Positions 25,711 through 34,117 of a DNA stretch of 64,000 nt are shown here, one piece after another. A model generated the notes under the pieces. That model was given only the letters and a program-made list of their open reading frames with translations, made no database searches and was not told where the DNA came from. This DNA comes from Mesorhizobium sp. AR10 (GTDB lineage Bacteria > Pseudomonadota > Alphaproteobacteria > Rhizobiales > Rhizobiaceae): NCBI RefSeq assembly GCF_024746795.1, contig NZ_CP080524.1, positions 3,450,001 through 3,514,000 on the forward strand, written 5' to 3'. Within the stretch, counting starts at the first letter, position 1. Every line of letters begins with the position of its first letter. The translations under genes and the position numbers were made by a program.

Positions 25711-26764
25711 GAAGCTTCTTGATGGAGCGATTGCTGCGGTGGATCATGGCGGGAGCCTTGGCCGGGCGAGCGCGCTCTTCCCTCTCGCGCCACAGCCTTT
25801 CGTCGACCTCTCGACGGGTATCAATCCGCACTCCTATCCGCTTTTCGATCTGCCCGCCACCGCCCTGTCACGATTGCCGGAAGCCGAGCGCGCCCGTGAG
25901 CTGGCTAATGTCGCCGCGAGCGCCTATGGCGCGCCTTCGGCGGCGCATGTGGCAGCGGCGCCCGGCACGCAGATCCTGTTGCCGCGCGTTGCTTCACTGG
26001 TGAGCCCGGGCAGGGCGCTGGTGCTCGGGCCGACCTATGCCGAACATCGGCGGGCAGCGGCGATCGCCGGCCATTTGGTGGCCGAGGTCGAGGATTTCGA
26101 GGCTCTGGCCGGGGCCGACCTTGCTATCGTCGTCAGCCCCAACAATCCCGACGGGCGCGTCGTCGAGCGTGAAAGGCTGTTGCAACTTGTCGGAAAATTG
26201 CGCGCCAAGGGCGGCCTGCTGGTCGTCGACGAAGCCTTCATGGATGTCGGCCCGCGCGCACAGAGTCTTGCCGGCGATGTCGACCGGGGCGGCATCGTCG
26301 TGCTGCGCTCCTTCGGCAAGTTCTTTGGCCTGGCAGGCTTGCGGCTCGGCTTTGCGCTGGCGGATGCGCTGACGGTCGAACGGCTGGAGACGCAGTTCGG
26401 GCCGTGGGCGGTTGCCGGCCCCGCGCTCGAATACGGCATCCGCGCGCTGGCCGATAGCAGCTGGCAGGCTGGGATGCGCGCGACATTGCAGGCTGAGGCT
26501 GAGCGGCTGGACGCCTTGTTCGGCCGCTTCGGCGTTCCGGTCGCCGGCGGTACCACACTGTTCCGCTATCTTGACTTGCCGGACGCCAACGGGCTGTTTT
26601 CGGCGCTCGGCGAGCGCGGCATCCTGCTGCGGCATTTCACCGACCGGCCACTTGTGCTGCGCGCCGGGCTGCCGGGAAGTCAGGAGGAATGGCAGCGGCT
26701 CGAATCCGCGCTTGCCGGCTGGGCTTCGCAGCGCGACGATGGCGCCAGGGAGATCGTGCGATGA
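25709..26764 (+). CDS. cobC: Threonine-phosphate decarboxylase / aminotransferase-like CobC
   Basis: PLP protein of the CobC/CobD(Salmonella) type that supplies (R)-1-aminopropan-2-ol phosphate for the nucleotide loop. The 351-residue product has the family start DHGGSLGRASALFPLAPQ and FVDLSTGINPHSYP. VVSPNNPDGR and VVDEAFMD follow, with the PLP lysine in LRSFGKFFGLAGLRLG. The ATG overlaps the cobD ATG on the opposite strand (CATG at 25708-25711). It ends in ATGA with the phosphatase gene. Confidence 0.94.
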   Translation: MKLLDGAIAAVDHGGSLGRASALFPLAPQPFVDLSTGINPHSYPLFDLPATALSRLPEAERARELANVAASAYGAPSAAHVAAAPGTQILLPRVASLVSPGRALVLGPTYAEHRRAAAIAGHLVAEVEDFEALAGADLAIVVSPNNPDGRVVERERLLQLVGKLRAKGGLLVVDEAFMDVGPRAQSLAGDVDRGGIVVLRSFGKFFGLAGLRLGFALADALTVERLETQFGPWAVAGPALEYGIRALADSSWQAGMRATLQAEAERLDALFGRFGVPVAGGTTLFRYLDLPDANGLFSALGERGILLRHFTDRPLVLRAGLPGSQEEWQRLESALAGWASQRDDGAREIVR

Positions 26765-27270
26765 TCCATGTCTGTTCGCTGGCAAAAGTCGAGGAAACCG
26801 TGGCGAAGACCGGCGCCGAGCGATTGCTTTCCCTGCTGGCCGCTGGAACCGAGGTGGTGCGCCCGGCCTCGATCGCCAGGGAAAACCACCTGCATCTGGT
26901 CATGCATGACATTGCGGTGGCGCAGGACGGCATGACCATGCCGGGCGAGGAGCACGTGCGCAACCTGCTCGATTTCGCCCGCCAATGGAATCGTGCGCGG
27001 CCGCTGGTGGTGCATTGCTATGCCGGCATCAGCCGTTCGACCGCCTCGGCCTACATCATCGCCGCAGCGCTGTCGCCGAAGCGCGACGAGGTCGAGTTGG
27101 CGCAGACGTTGCGTGTGCTGTCGCCCTCGGCGACACCCAACCCGCGGCTGATCGCAGTCGCCGATGCGCTGCTTGATCGCAACGGCCGCATGATCGAGGC
27201 GATCGAGGCGATCGGGCGTGGTGCCGACGCTTTCGAAGGAACGCCTTTCGCGCTGAAGATCGACGCCTGA
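26761..27270 (+). CDS. Small protein tyrosine (dual-specificity) phosphatase-like protein
   Basis: A 169-residue cytoplasmic protein with the phosphatase P-loop HCYAGISRSTA at 85-95 (Cys86, Arg92) and a plausible general acid in the HDIAVAQDGM region (Asp50 or Asp56). The start overlaps the cobC stop by 4 bases (ATGA), so it is co-translated with cobalamin synthesis. A role as phosphatase for a cobalamin intermediate is conceivable but unproven. The family is annotated as tyrosine protein phosphatase in many rhizobia. Confidence 0.8.
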   Translation: MIHVCSLAKVEETVAKTGAERLLSLLAAGTEVVRPASIARENHLHLVMHDIAVAQDGMTMPGEEHVRNLLDFARQWNRARPLVVHCYAGISRSTASAYIIAAALSPKRDEVELAQTLRVLSPSATPNPRLIAVADALLDRNGRMIEAIEAIGRGADAFEGTPFALKIDA

Positions 27271-28074
27271 CTACGCCAGCCAGTCCGACAGCTTCGCCTT
27301 GCGCACGTCTCGCAAGAGGCTGATGAAGCCGTCGGCCTGATGCTCTGATGTCAGCCGGCCCTTTTCGGCGGTGGCAATGCTGGCGTCACCGACCACGCCG
27401 TTCGGGTTGAGATCGCTGGCGATCCAGGCGAAGGCGTGCGTTCCGGTGTGGCGCAGGAGCGAAAACTCCTTTTCGGCGCGGGCGACATTGCTGACGAAAT
27501 TGTCGGCCTTTCCCATGTCGACGAGGTCGGGCCGGAAATGCAGCATCAGCGAGGTCTCGACGTCGCCGCCATGGATGCCGTGGCGATCCTCAAGCTCGGT
27601 GTACATGCCGGCCGGTCGGCCAAATCGCTGCCAGCTCGTCTTCACCGCCAGCATTTTTGCGCGGACGCGCAGTTCGCGCGTAACGATGCCCATGATCTCC
27701 TCGTTGCCGCCATGCGAATTGACGACGATCAGTTTCCTCAAACCGGCGCGCGCGACCGACAGGCCGAGTTCGGTCCAGGCTTCGACCAGCGTCGTTGCCG
27801 GCAAAGTCAGGGTACCTGGCGCGTGCAGATGCTCGTTCGACTTGCCGACTGCCTGTACCGGCAGGATGCGGATGTCGACATCGCCCGGCAGGCGAGCAAT
27901 CACCGTTTCGAGCATGCCGTTCATGATCGAGGTGTCGGTCGAAACCGGCAGATGCGGGCCGTGCTGCTCGATCGCCGCCAGCGGCAGAACGGCGATCGTC
28001 GCTTCCGGATCGATCGTGGCGTATTCGGTGGTCCGGTAGTCGCCCCACCAAACGCGTCTTTTCGCAACGGTCAT
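27271..28074 (-). CDS. Creatininase-family amidohydrolase
   Basis: A 267-residue metal-dependent cyclic-amide hydrolase. Metal ligands are expected in AAIEQHGPHLPVSTDT (Glu36, His38, Asp47), VVNSHGGNEE (His121) and RHGIHGGDVETS (Glu173), all creatininase-family features. The family includes creatininase, formamidopyrimidine deformylase-like enzymes and MftE peptidases, so creatinine itself is only one candidate. The start at 28074 (MTVAKRRVWW) is chosen because the alternative at 28143 runs into the RidA gene. It sits with ridA, divergent from an ABC importer. Confidence 0.85.
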   Translation of the reverse strand: MTVAKRRVWWGDYRTTEYATIDPEATIAVLPLAAIEQHGPHLPVSTDTSIMNGMLETVIARLPGDVDIRILPVQAVGKSNEHLHAPGTLTLPATTLVEAWTELGLSVARAGLRKLIVVNSHGGNEEIMGIVTRELRVRAKMLAVKTSWQRFGRPAGMYTELEDRHGIHGGDVETSLMLHFRPDLVDMGKADNFVSNVARAEKEFSLLRHTGTHAFAWIASDLNPNGVVGDASIATAEKGRLTSEHQADGFISLLRDVRKAKLSDWLA

Positions 28075-28129
28075 GTCATGCCTCTTCGATAGACGAGCCA
28101 GACCTAGCGCGGGACGATGCGCCTGTCGA

Positions 28130-28513
28130 TTACCCAGCCGCAATGACCTCGATCTCGACCTTGAATTCAGGCCTGGCGAAACCGGAGACGATCATCAGCG
28201 TCGAGGCGGGCGCCGGGCTGGCGAAGAGCCGGTCGCGAACGTCCATATAGGGGCGCAGGAAGGCGCGGTCGGTGACATAGGCGTTGATGCGGACAATGTC
28301 GGACAGGCTCAGTCCGGCCTCGCTGAGAATCGCTTCGATGTTCCTGAAGCAAAGCTCGGCCTGTGCGCCGGCATCCGCGGGAATCTGATCGTCCGCTGTG
28401 ATGGCGACCTGGCCCGAACACAGCACCAGCCGCTTGCCGGGCGGCACCTCGACGCCATGGCTGTAGCGGGCGAAAGGCGGCTTGATCGACTTCGGCGTGA
28501 GGAATCTGAACAT
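28130..28513 (-). CDS. RidA/YjgF/UK114-family protein
   Basis: A 127-residue member of the Rid family, which hydrolyses reactive enamines and imines or acts in amide catabolism. Visible features are LVLCSGQVAITADDQIPADAGAQAE, CFRNIEAILSEAGLSLSDIVRINAYVTD and RPYMDVRDRLF. The N-terminal Arg-105-like position falls in a diverged region, so imine hydrolase activity is uncertain. It is expressed with the creatininase-family gene 55 bases downstream and may clear a reactive product of that pathway. Confidence 0.87.
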   Translation of the reverse strand: MFRFLTPKSIKPPFARYSHGVEVPPGKRLVLCSGQVAITADDQIPADAGAQAELCFRNIEAILSEAGLSLSDIVRINAYVTDRAFLRPYMDVRDRLFASPAPASTLMIVSGFARPEFKVEIEVIAAG

Positions 28514-28776
28514 GGCAATCTCCGGTTTGCAGCCAGCCTAGAGCCGGACCGGTGAGGGCTTCAAGATGGTGGTGCATGTCATGCGGGCGATTGTGGACAG
28601 GCGTTTAAAAAATAGGCACGATGCCTTCCGTACAGCATGACCCGCCCGGCCTTCGCGCGCGACTTTTGCGCAAGCGGGCGGTCCCGGCACACGCGGCCGG
28701 TGGCATGTGTCTTGCTTCTTGAACCAATGGTGTCGAGCCCGGCGCGCGGCGCGCTGGAGCAAACAGAGGGTAGTCG
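28514..28776. promoter_or_regulatory. Divergent promoter region between ridA and the ABC importer
   Basis: 263 bases that must serve both transcription units. GTGGTGCATGTCATGCGGGCG near 28570 is partly self-complementary (GCATGTCATGC) and might be an operator. No regulator gene is next to it. No leader RNA was recognised. Confidence 0.35.
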
Positions 28777-29781
28777 ATGTACGGGAAAAGGAAGATTTCG
28801 GCGGGCGTTATCGCGTTGCTTGCTGCAAGCACGCTTGGTGCGGCGGCGAACGAAAAAGTCACCTTCGGCACCAACTGGCTCGCCCAGGCCGAGCATGGCG
28901 GCTACTATCAGGCGGTGGCGGACGGCACCTATGCCGCCTGCGGTCTGGACGTGACAATCATGCAGGGCGGCCCGCAGGTCAGCGGGCGGCCGCTGCTGCT
29001 TGCCGGCAAGATCGATTTCTACATGGGCGGCAATTTGCTTTCGGCGTTCGACGCCGTGCAGCAGGACATTCCGATGCGGGTGGTGGCGGCGGACTTCCAA
29101 AAGGACCCGCAGGTCATCATGTCCCAGCCCGGCCAGGGCCTGGACAAATGGGAGGATCTGAAGACTGCCGACCAATACATACTGAGCGACGAGGGCGCAC
29201 AGACCTTCTTCCTATGGATGGTCGCGGAGCTCGGCTTCGATTCGGCCAAGCGCGTGCCCTACACGTTCAACCCGGCGCCGTTCATTGCCAACAAGAAGTC
29301 GATCCAGCAGGGCTACGTCACTTCAGAGCCGTTCGCCGTCCAGAAGGAGGGCGGCTTCATGCCGAACCAGTTCCTGCTGGCCGACTATGGCTGGGACACA
29401 TATTCGACGACGGTCGAGACCATGCAGGACACGATCGATAAGCGCCCAGAGGTCGTACAGTGCTTTGTCGATGGGTCGGCCAAGGGCTGGTACAACTACC
29501 TCTACGGCGACAACAAGGCCGCCAACGACATGATCAAGAAGGACAATCCGGACATGACGGATGAGCAGATCGCCTTCTCGATCGAGCAGCTGAAGAAGTT
29601 CGGCGTCGTCGATTCCGGCGACACCGAGAAGCTCGGCATCGGCGCGATGACGGAAGCGCGCATCCAGAGCTTCTACGACAAGATGGTCAAGGCCAAGGCC
29701 TTGCCGGCCGGCCTCGACGTCAAGAAGTCCTACACGCTTGCCTTCGTCAACAAGAGCGTCGGGCTGGACCTGAAGAAGTAG
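28777..29781 (+). CDS. NMT1/SsuA-like periplasmic substrate-binding protein of an ABC importer
   Basis: A 334-residue periplasmic receptor with a signal peptide (hydrophobic 8-21, probable cleavage after GAAA). The mature part has the NMT1/SsuA/ThiY fold pattern (TNWLAQAEHGGYYQAVADGTY; ADFQKDPQVIMSQPG). These receptors bind pyrimidine precursors, riboflavin, sulfonates or other heterocycles. Neighbouring creatininase- and deaminase-like genes suggest a cyclic N-containing ligand. It is the first gene of a three-gene importer operon. Confidence 0.85.
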   Translation: MYGKRKISAGVIALLAASTLGAAANEKVTFGTNWLAQAEHGGYYQAVADGTYAACGLDVTIMQGGPQVSGRPLLLAGKIDFYMGGNLLSAFDAVQQDIPMRVVAADFQKDPQVIMSQPGQGLDKWEDLKTADQYILSDEGAQTFFLWMVAELGFDSAKRVPYTFNPAPFIANKKSIQQGYVTSEPFAVQKEGGFMPNQFLLADYGWDTYSTTVETMQDTIDKRPEVVQCFVDGSAKGWYNYLYGDNKAANDMIKKDNPDMTDEQIAFSIEQLKKFGVVDSGDTEKLGIGAMTEARIQSFYDKMVKAKALPAGLDVKKSYTLAFVNKSVGLDLKK

Positions 29782-29784
29782 GCC

Positions 29785-30615
29785 GTGAAGCTGGAGAAAG
29801 TGGCGCAAGCGCCTGGAATGGCATCGGGCGAAGGCCCGATGCTGCTGGCGTTGCGCGGTGTCGGTAAGGTTTTTTCCAACGGCGTAACGGCACTCAGCGA
29901 CGTCAATCTCACAATCCGGGACGGCGACTTCCTCAGCCTTCTCGGTCCGTCCGGCTGCGGCAAGTCGACGGCGCTGCGGCTGATTGCCGGCCTGTCGACG
30001 CCGACCTCCGGTGTGCTCGACTGGCGTGGCAGTGGATCGTCGGGCCGCTCGCAAATCGGCTTCGTCTTCCAGGAGCCGACGCTGCTGCCGTGGGCTGATG
30101 TCTTCGACAATGTCTGGCTGCCGCTGCGGTTGAAGGGCGTGTCGCGGGCCAAGGCGGCGCCGGCGGTGATGGAGATGCTGGCGCGGGTTCACCTGACCGG
30201 CTTCGAGAATGCCGTGCCGCGGGAGCTTTCCGGCGGCATGAAGATGCGCGTCTCGATTGCGCGGGCCATGGTGACCAAGCCGCGCGTGCTTTTGATGGAC
30301 GAGCCGTTCGCCGCACTCGACGAGATCACCCGCTTCAAGCTCAACAACGATCTTCTGGAACTGTGGCAGGACGAGCGCTTTACCGTCGTCTTCGTCACCC
30401 ACAGCGTCTTCGAAAGCGTTTTCCTCTCCAACCGCGTCGTCGTCATGGCGGCGCGGCCGGGCCGGGTGTTCGGCGAACTTGCCGTCGATGCGCCCTATCC
30501 GCGCGACGACGTGTTTCGCACGTCGCCCGACTATGCCGCGCTCTGCCGCCAGGCCTCGGATGTTCTGGTCAACGCCATCAACTCAACCGCCGGGCCGCAT
30601 CATGACGGCCATTGA
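29785..30615 (+). CDS. ABC transporter ATPase (SsuB/TauB type)
   Basis: A 276-residue importer ATPase starting at GTG 29785, 3 bases after the receptor stop. Walker A is GPSGCGKST (54-62), the Q-loop is in FVFQEPTLLPW, the signature is LSGGMKMR and Walker B is VLLMDEPFAALDE. The D-loop and EPTLLPW are typical of nitrate/sulfonate/pyrimidine-type importers. The stop overlaps the permease start by 14 bases. Confidence 0.92.
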   Translation: MKLEKVAQAPGMASGEGPMLLALRGVGKVFSNGVTALSDVNLTIRDGDFLSLLGPSGCGKSTALRLIAGLSTPTSGVLDWRGSGSSGRSQIGFVFQEPTLLPWADVFDNVWLPLRLKGVSRAKAAPAVMEMLARVHLTGFENAVPRELSGGMKMRVSIARAMVTKPRVLLMDEPFAALDEITRFKLNNDLLELWQDERFTVVFVTHSVFESVFLSNRVVVMAARPGRVFGELAVDAPYPRDDVFRTSPDYAALCRQASDVLVNAINSTAGPHHDGH

Positions 30616-31453
30616 CCAACCTGCCGTGAACCTCGATCCGGAGGAGGCCGGCCGCGTTCGCCAGGAGCGGTTGGAACGGATCGGCAGATGGCTGCTACCG
30701 CTGGCGATCATGATCCTGGCCATCTGGCTATGGGACCGCATCTGCGTCTGGAACGAGATCCCGAAATACATCCTGCCGCGCCCCGGCGTGGTGTTGCAGA
30801 CGCTTTATGACGATGCCGGGCTGCTGTTCTCCTCGCTGCTGGTGACGCTCAGGATCACCTTTCTCAGTCTGGCGCTTGCCGTGATTGGCGGGGTCGGGCT
30901 GGCGGTGCTGTTTGCGCAATCGAAATGGGTGGAGATGTCGTTTTTCCCCTTCGCCATCGTGCTGCAGGTGACGCCGATCGTCGCCATCTTCCCGCTGATC
31001 AACATCTATGTCGACAACCAGACAACGAAGCTCCTGCTTTGTGCCTGGATTGTCGCCTTCTTTCCGATCCTCTCCAACACCACGCTCGGTCTCAATTCCG
31101 TCGACCGCAATCTGCGCGACATGTTCAAGCTCAACGGCGCGACACACTGGCAGCAGTTGCGCTATCTGCGCCTGCCAGCGGCGATGCCCTATTTCCTCGG
31201 CGGGCTGAAGATCGCCGGCGGCCTGTCGCTGATCGGGGCGGTGGTGGCCGAGTTCGTCGCTGGCGCCCAGGGCCAGTCGTCCGGCCTTGCCTCGCGCATC
31301 ATCGAGGCCGGCTACCGGCTCAACGCGCCACGGTTGTTCGCGGCGCTGATCCTGATCTCGTTTACCGGCATTTTGATCTTCCTGGTGCTGTCGCTGATTT
31401 CGCATCTGATCCTGCGGCGCTGGCACGAAAGCGCATTGAAGCAGGAGCGATAG
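30602..31453 (+). CDS. ABC transporter permease (SsuC type)
   Basis: A 283-residue inner-membrane permease with six predicted helices and the importer EAA loop (MFKLNGATHWQQLRYLRLPAAMPYFLGGLKIAGG, here read from position about 170). ATG at 30602 (MTAIDQPAVNLDPEE) overlaps the ATPase gene. The downstream region is a palindromic repeat broken by an insertion sequence, so this is the last intact gene before the interruption. Confidence 0.9.
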   Translation: MTAIDQPAVNLDPEEAGRVRQERLERIGRWLLPLAIMILAIWLWDRICVWNEIPKYILPRPGVVLQTLYDDAGLLFSSLLVTLRITFLSLALAVIGGVGLAVLFAQSKWVEMSFFPFAIVLQVTPIVAIFPLINIYVDNQTTKLLLCAWIVAFFPILSNTTLGLNSVDRNLRDMFKLNGATHWQQLRYLRLPAAMPYFLGGLKIAGGLSLIGAVVAEFVAGAQGQSSGLASRIIEAGYRLNAPRLFAALILISFTGILIFLVLSLISHLILRRWHESALKQER

Positions 31454-31478
31454 GGTGGGTGAAAGGTTGGCGCAAATC

Positions 31479-31515
31479 ACCCCCCTCTGGCCTGCCGGCC
31501 ATCTCCCCCTCAAGG
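31479..31515. repeat. Left part of a palindromic intergenic repeat, split by the insertion sequence
   Basis: Sequence reading ACCCCCCTCTGGCCTGCCGG then CCATCTCCCCCTCAAGG ends where the insertion sequence begins. Its other part (CTCAAGG then GGGGAGAT) continues at 32685 on the far side. A complete copy in opposite orientation lies at 32761-32810. Elements of this type are common in Mesorhizobium intergenic regions. Confidence 0.8.
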
Positions 31516-32684
31516 GGCCTGTTGCGTTACTAGGGTGGGAGGGCAAGAGGAGAAGTAAGGGCCAATTCGGAGTGCCCTTCGGCGCGGGCCTGTCGCCGGA
31601 TGGGTTAGGGTTTGGCGTGTTGGGCGGATTTCGGGCGCAGTGCGGCCCTGGATCAGGTCGCCAGCGTCACCCAGCGGCGCATGTTGAAGGCCATGACGGC
31701 GATGAGAACCTGCCCAGCCGCCTTGGCCAAGCCGCGATAGCGGATGGCGCGAAGCCGCATGCGGTTCTTCCATGTGGCAAAGGTGGTCTCGACAGCGAAA
31801 CGCTGCCGCGCGATCAGCCGGTTGAAGCGCTGCAGGCGCGCCGGCAATTGCGGATGATGCTTGTTGGCCCGCCGCATCAGCCGCGGCTTGATCCCACGCT
31901 CCTTCAGCGACAACTCGCGCGCCTTGGTATGATAGGCCGCATCCGCCAACACCGCGCCTTCGTCGCCACAGATGAGATGGTCTGCTTCCACCGTGTCGTT
32001 GACGTTGGCCGCCGTCGTCCTCACCCGGCGGATCAGGCCGGACCCCTGGTCGACGCCGACATGCGCCTTGTAGCCATAGGAGGAGCCAGGCTTGCCCTGC
32101 CGGCGCGTGAAGCCGGCATCGGGATCGCCAGCCTCGCCGGCCTCTTGCGCCGCTCCACTGGGCGGCCGTGCCGCTGCCGTCTCGATAACGGTGGCGTCGA
32201 GCATCGTGCCGCGCCGCAGGATCAGCCCCGCCTTGTCCAGCTGATGGTCCAGTTCGCCGAACAGCTTCTCCAGAAGCCCGGCCTCGACGAGAAGATTGCG
32301 AAAGCGGTTGAGCGTGGTGTGGTCGGGCACCGTCTCCTCGAGCGTCAGGCCGACGAAGCGCCGAAACGACAGCCGATCGGCGAGCGCCTCCTCCAACTCG
32401 CTGTCCGACAGCCCGTACAAGGACTGCAGAAGCAGTGCCTTGAACATCACCAGCGAACTGTAGGCAGGACGGCCCGGGCCGCCGGGCGAGCGCAGCCGCG
32501 CCAGGATCTTCTCGAAGCGATACCACTTCACAAGCGACGACAGCCGGTCCAGCCGCCCGCTCCGACCAAGACCCTGCGGAAGCAGAGCCTCCACAAAACT
32601 GAACTGCCCGCTCGGCTTCGTCGTCATCGAACGATCCTCCTGTCAAAAACAGGGAATCACAACCAGCCAATTTTGCAACAGGCC
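31516..32684 (-). mobile_element. IS5-family insertion sequence, apparently intact
   Basis: 1169 bases from terminal repeat GGCCTGTTGC (31516-31525) to its complement GCAACAGGCC (32675-32684). A single transposase gene fills the minus strand. CTCAAGG occurs directly on both sides (31509-31515 and 32685-32691), consistent with target duplication, although the palindromic GC-rich target leaves the exact length ambiguous by a few bases. The element interrupts a palindromic repeat between the ABC importer and the amidohydrolase gene. Confidence 0.85.
31653..32627 (-). CDS. IS5-family DDE transposase
   Basis: A 324-residue transposase with an N-terminal IS5 domain (SLVMFKALLLQSLYGLSDSE) and a DDE catalytic core. 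The first Asp is in MLDATVIETAAARP. The second is in the stretch CGDEGAVLADAAYH. The Glu is in FAVETTFATWKNRMRLR. The segment GYKAHVGVDQGSGLIRRVRTTAANVNDT is characteristic of the family. No frameshift or stop was seen, so the element may still be mobile. Confidence 0.92.
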   Translation of the reverse strand: MTTKPSGQFSFVEALLPQGLGRSGRLDRLSSLVKWYRFEKILARLRSPGGPGRPAYSSLVMFKALLLQSLYGLSDSELEEALADRLSFRRFVGLTLEETVPDHTTLNRFRNLLVEAGLLEKLFGELDHQLDKAGLILRRGTMLDATVIETAAARPPSGAAQEAGEAGDPDAGFTRRQGKPGSSYGYKAHVGVDQGSGLIRRVRTTAANVNDTVEADHLICGDEGAVLADAAYHTKARELSLKERGIKPRLMRRANKHHPQLPARLQRFNRLIARQRFAVETTFATWKNRMRLRAIRYRGLAKAAGQVLIAVMAFNMRRWVTLAT

Positions 32685-32815
32685 CTCAAGGGGGGAGATC
32701 GGACTTCATCCGGGATTGCGCCAATCGCCAACGTTGCTGAACAAGCGCCATGGGCGAAGCTGCCAATCTCCCCCCTTGAGGGGGAGATGTCCGGCAGGAC
32801 AGAGGGGGGTAGGCC
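32685..32815. repeat. Palindromic repeats flanking the insertion sequence, right side
   Basis: Starts with the distal part of the split repeat (32685-32699). A complete inverted copy follows at 32761-32810, with a hairpin core ATCTCCCCCCTTGAGGGGGA and the tail CCGGCAGGACAGAGGGGGG. The end of this copy sits 5 bases before the amidohydrolase start and supplies its only ribosome-binding-like sequence (GAGGGGGG at about 32802-32809). Confidence 0.8.
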
Positions 32816-34117
32816 TTGATACCAGCCTCTGGCTCCTACCATCTCGCCAGCGTTCGCGTTCACCAGTCGCTGACGCCTGGCCTTGCCGCGGTTTACGATA
32901 GCGATGGTTTCGCGCTAGCCGATATCGTCGTCGCCGATGGCCAGGTTTCATCCATCACGGCTTCCGGCAGATCGAAAGCGCCGGCAGGCGCCACCGACCT
33001 AGGCGGCCGCATCGTGCTGCCGTGTTTCGTCGACTGCCACACCCATATCGACAAGGGCCATATCTGGCCGCGAAAACCCAATCCCGACGGCACCTTCATG
33101 GGCGCGTTGAACGCCACCGGCGCCGACCGCGCCGCGCGCTGGAGCGCCGACGATGTCGCCCGCCGCATGGATTTTTCGCTGCGTTCCGCTTATGCGCACG
33201 GCACCAAGGCGCTGCGCACCCATCTCGACAGCGTGGCGCCGCAAGAGGAGATCTCCTGGCCGGTGTTCGAGGCGATGCGGGAGACATGGCGCGGCCGTAT
33301 CGAGTTGCAGGCTGCCTGCCTGCTCGGTATCGAAGGCGTTCGCGACAAGAAGTGGTTCGAAAGACTGGCCAAGCGGGTGGCTGCGGCCAAGGGCGTGCTC
33401 GGCGTCGTCACCTACATGGTGCCGGATCTGGAAGAGCTTCTCGACCAGGTGTTTGCGCAAGCGATCAAGCATGGCCTCGATCTCGATTTCCATGCCGATG
33501 AGACCGACGATGTTGCGGCGATCTCGCTGAAGAAGATCGCCGAGGCGGCCCTGTGGAACGGTTTTGAGGGAAACATCCTCGTCGGCCATTGCTGTTCGCT
33601 GGCGCGCCAGCCGGATCTCGATGTGCTCGACACGCTGGACAAGGTGGCGAAGGCGGGGTTGGCCGTGGTGTCGCTGCCGATGTGCAATCTCTACCTGCAG
33701 GACCGGCGGGCCGACAACACCACGCCGCGCTGGCGCGGCGTGACGCTGCTGCATGAGATGAAGGCGCGCGGCATTGCCGTTGCCGTTGCCTCCGACAACA
33801 CGCGCGACCCGTTCTACGCCTATGGCGATCTCGATATGCTCGAGGTCTACCGCATGGCGACGCGCATCCTGCATTTCGACCACCCGGTTGGCGATTGGCC
33901 GCAAGCGGTGACTTCGACGCCGGCCAAGGTGATGCGGCTCGACGGTTTCGGCACGCTTGCCGTCGGCGGCGCCGCCGATTTCGTCCTCTTTAGGGGTCGG
34001 AGCTGGACGGAATTGCTGTCGCGGCCGGAATCTGATCGCATCGTCGTGCGCGACGGCAAGGCGATCGATCGCCAGCTGCCCGACTATGCCGAACTCGACG
34101 AGCTGATGGTGAAATAA
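32816..34117 (+). CDS. Cytosine-deaminase-like metal-dependent amidohydrolase
   Basis: A 433-residue hydrolase of the CodA/N-isopropylammelide group. It has metal ligands His75-x-His77 (VDCHTHIDKGH), His and Glu of DFHADETDD, the catalytic His in VGHCCSL and Asp of VASDNTRDP, the same arrangement as in E. coli cytosine deaminase. It can act on cytosine, creatinine or triazines. A TTG at 32816 is the only possible start, because an in-frame stop lies at 32810-32812 and the next ATG is beyond the metal site. The stop overlaps the next ATG (34117). The insertion sequence separates it from the importer operon. Confidence 0.85.
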   Translation: MIPASGSYHLASVRVHQSLTPGLAAVYDSDGFALADIVVADGQVSSITASGRSKAPAGATDLGGRIVLPCFVDCHTHIDKGHIWPRKPNPDGTFMGALNATGADRAARWSADDVARRMDFSLRSAYAHGTKALRTHLDSVAPQEEISWPVFEAMRETWRGRIELQAACLLGIEGVRDKKWFERLAKRVAAAKGVLGVVTYMVPDLEELLDQVFAQAIKHGLDLDFHADETDDVAAISLKKIAEAALWNGFEGNILVGHCCSLARQPDLDVLDTLDKVAKAGLAVVSLPMCNLYLQDRRADNTTPRWRGVTLLHEMKARGIAVAVASDNTRDPFYAYGDLDMLEVYRMATRILHFDHPVGDWPQAVTSTPAKVMRLDGFGTLAVGGAADFVLFRGRSWTELLSRPESDRIVVRDGKAIDRQLPDYAELDELMVK

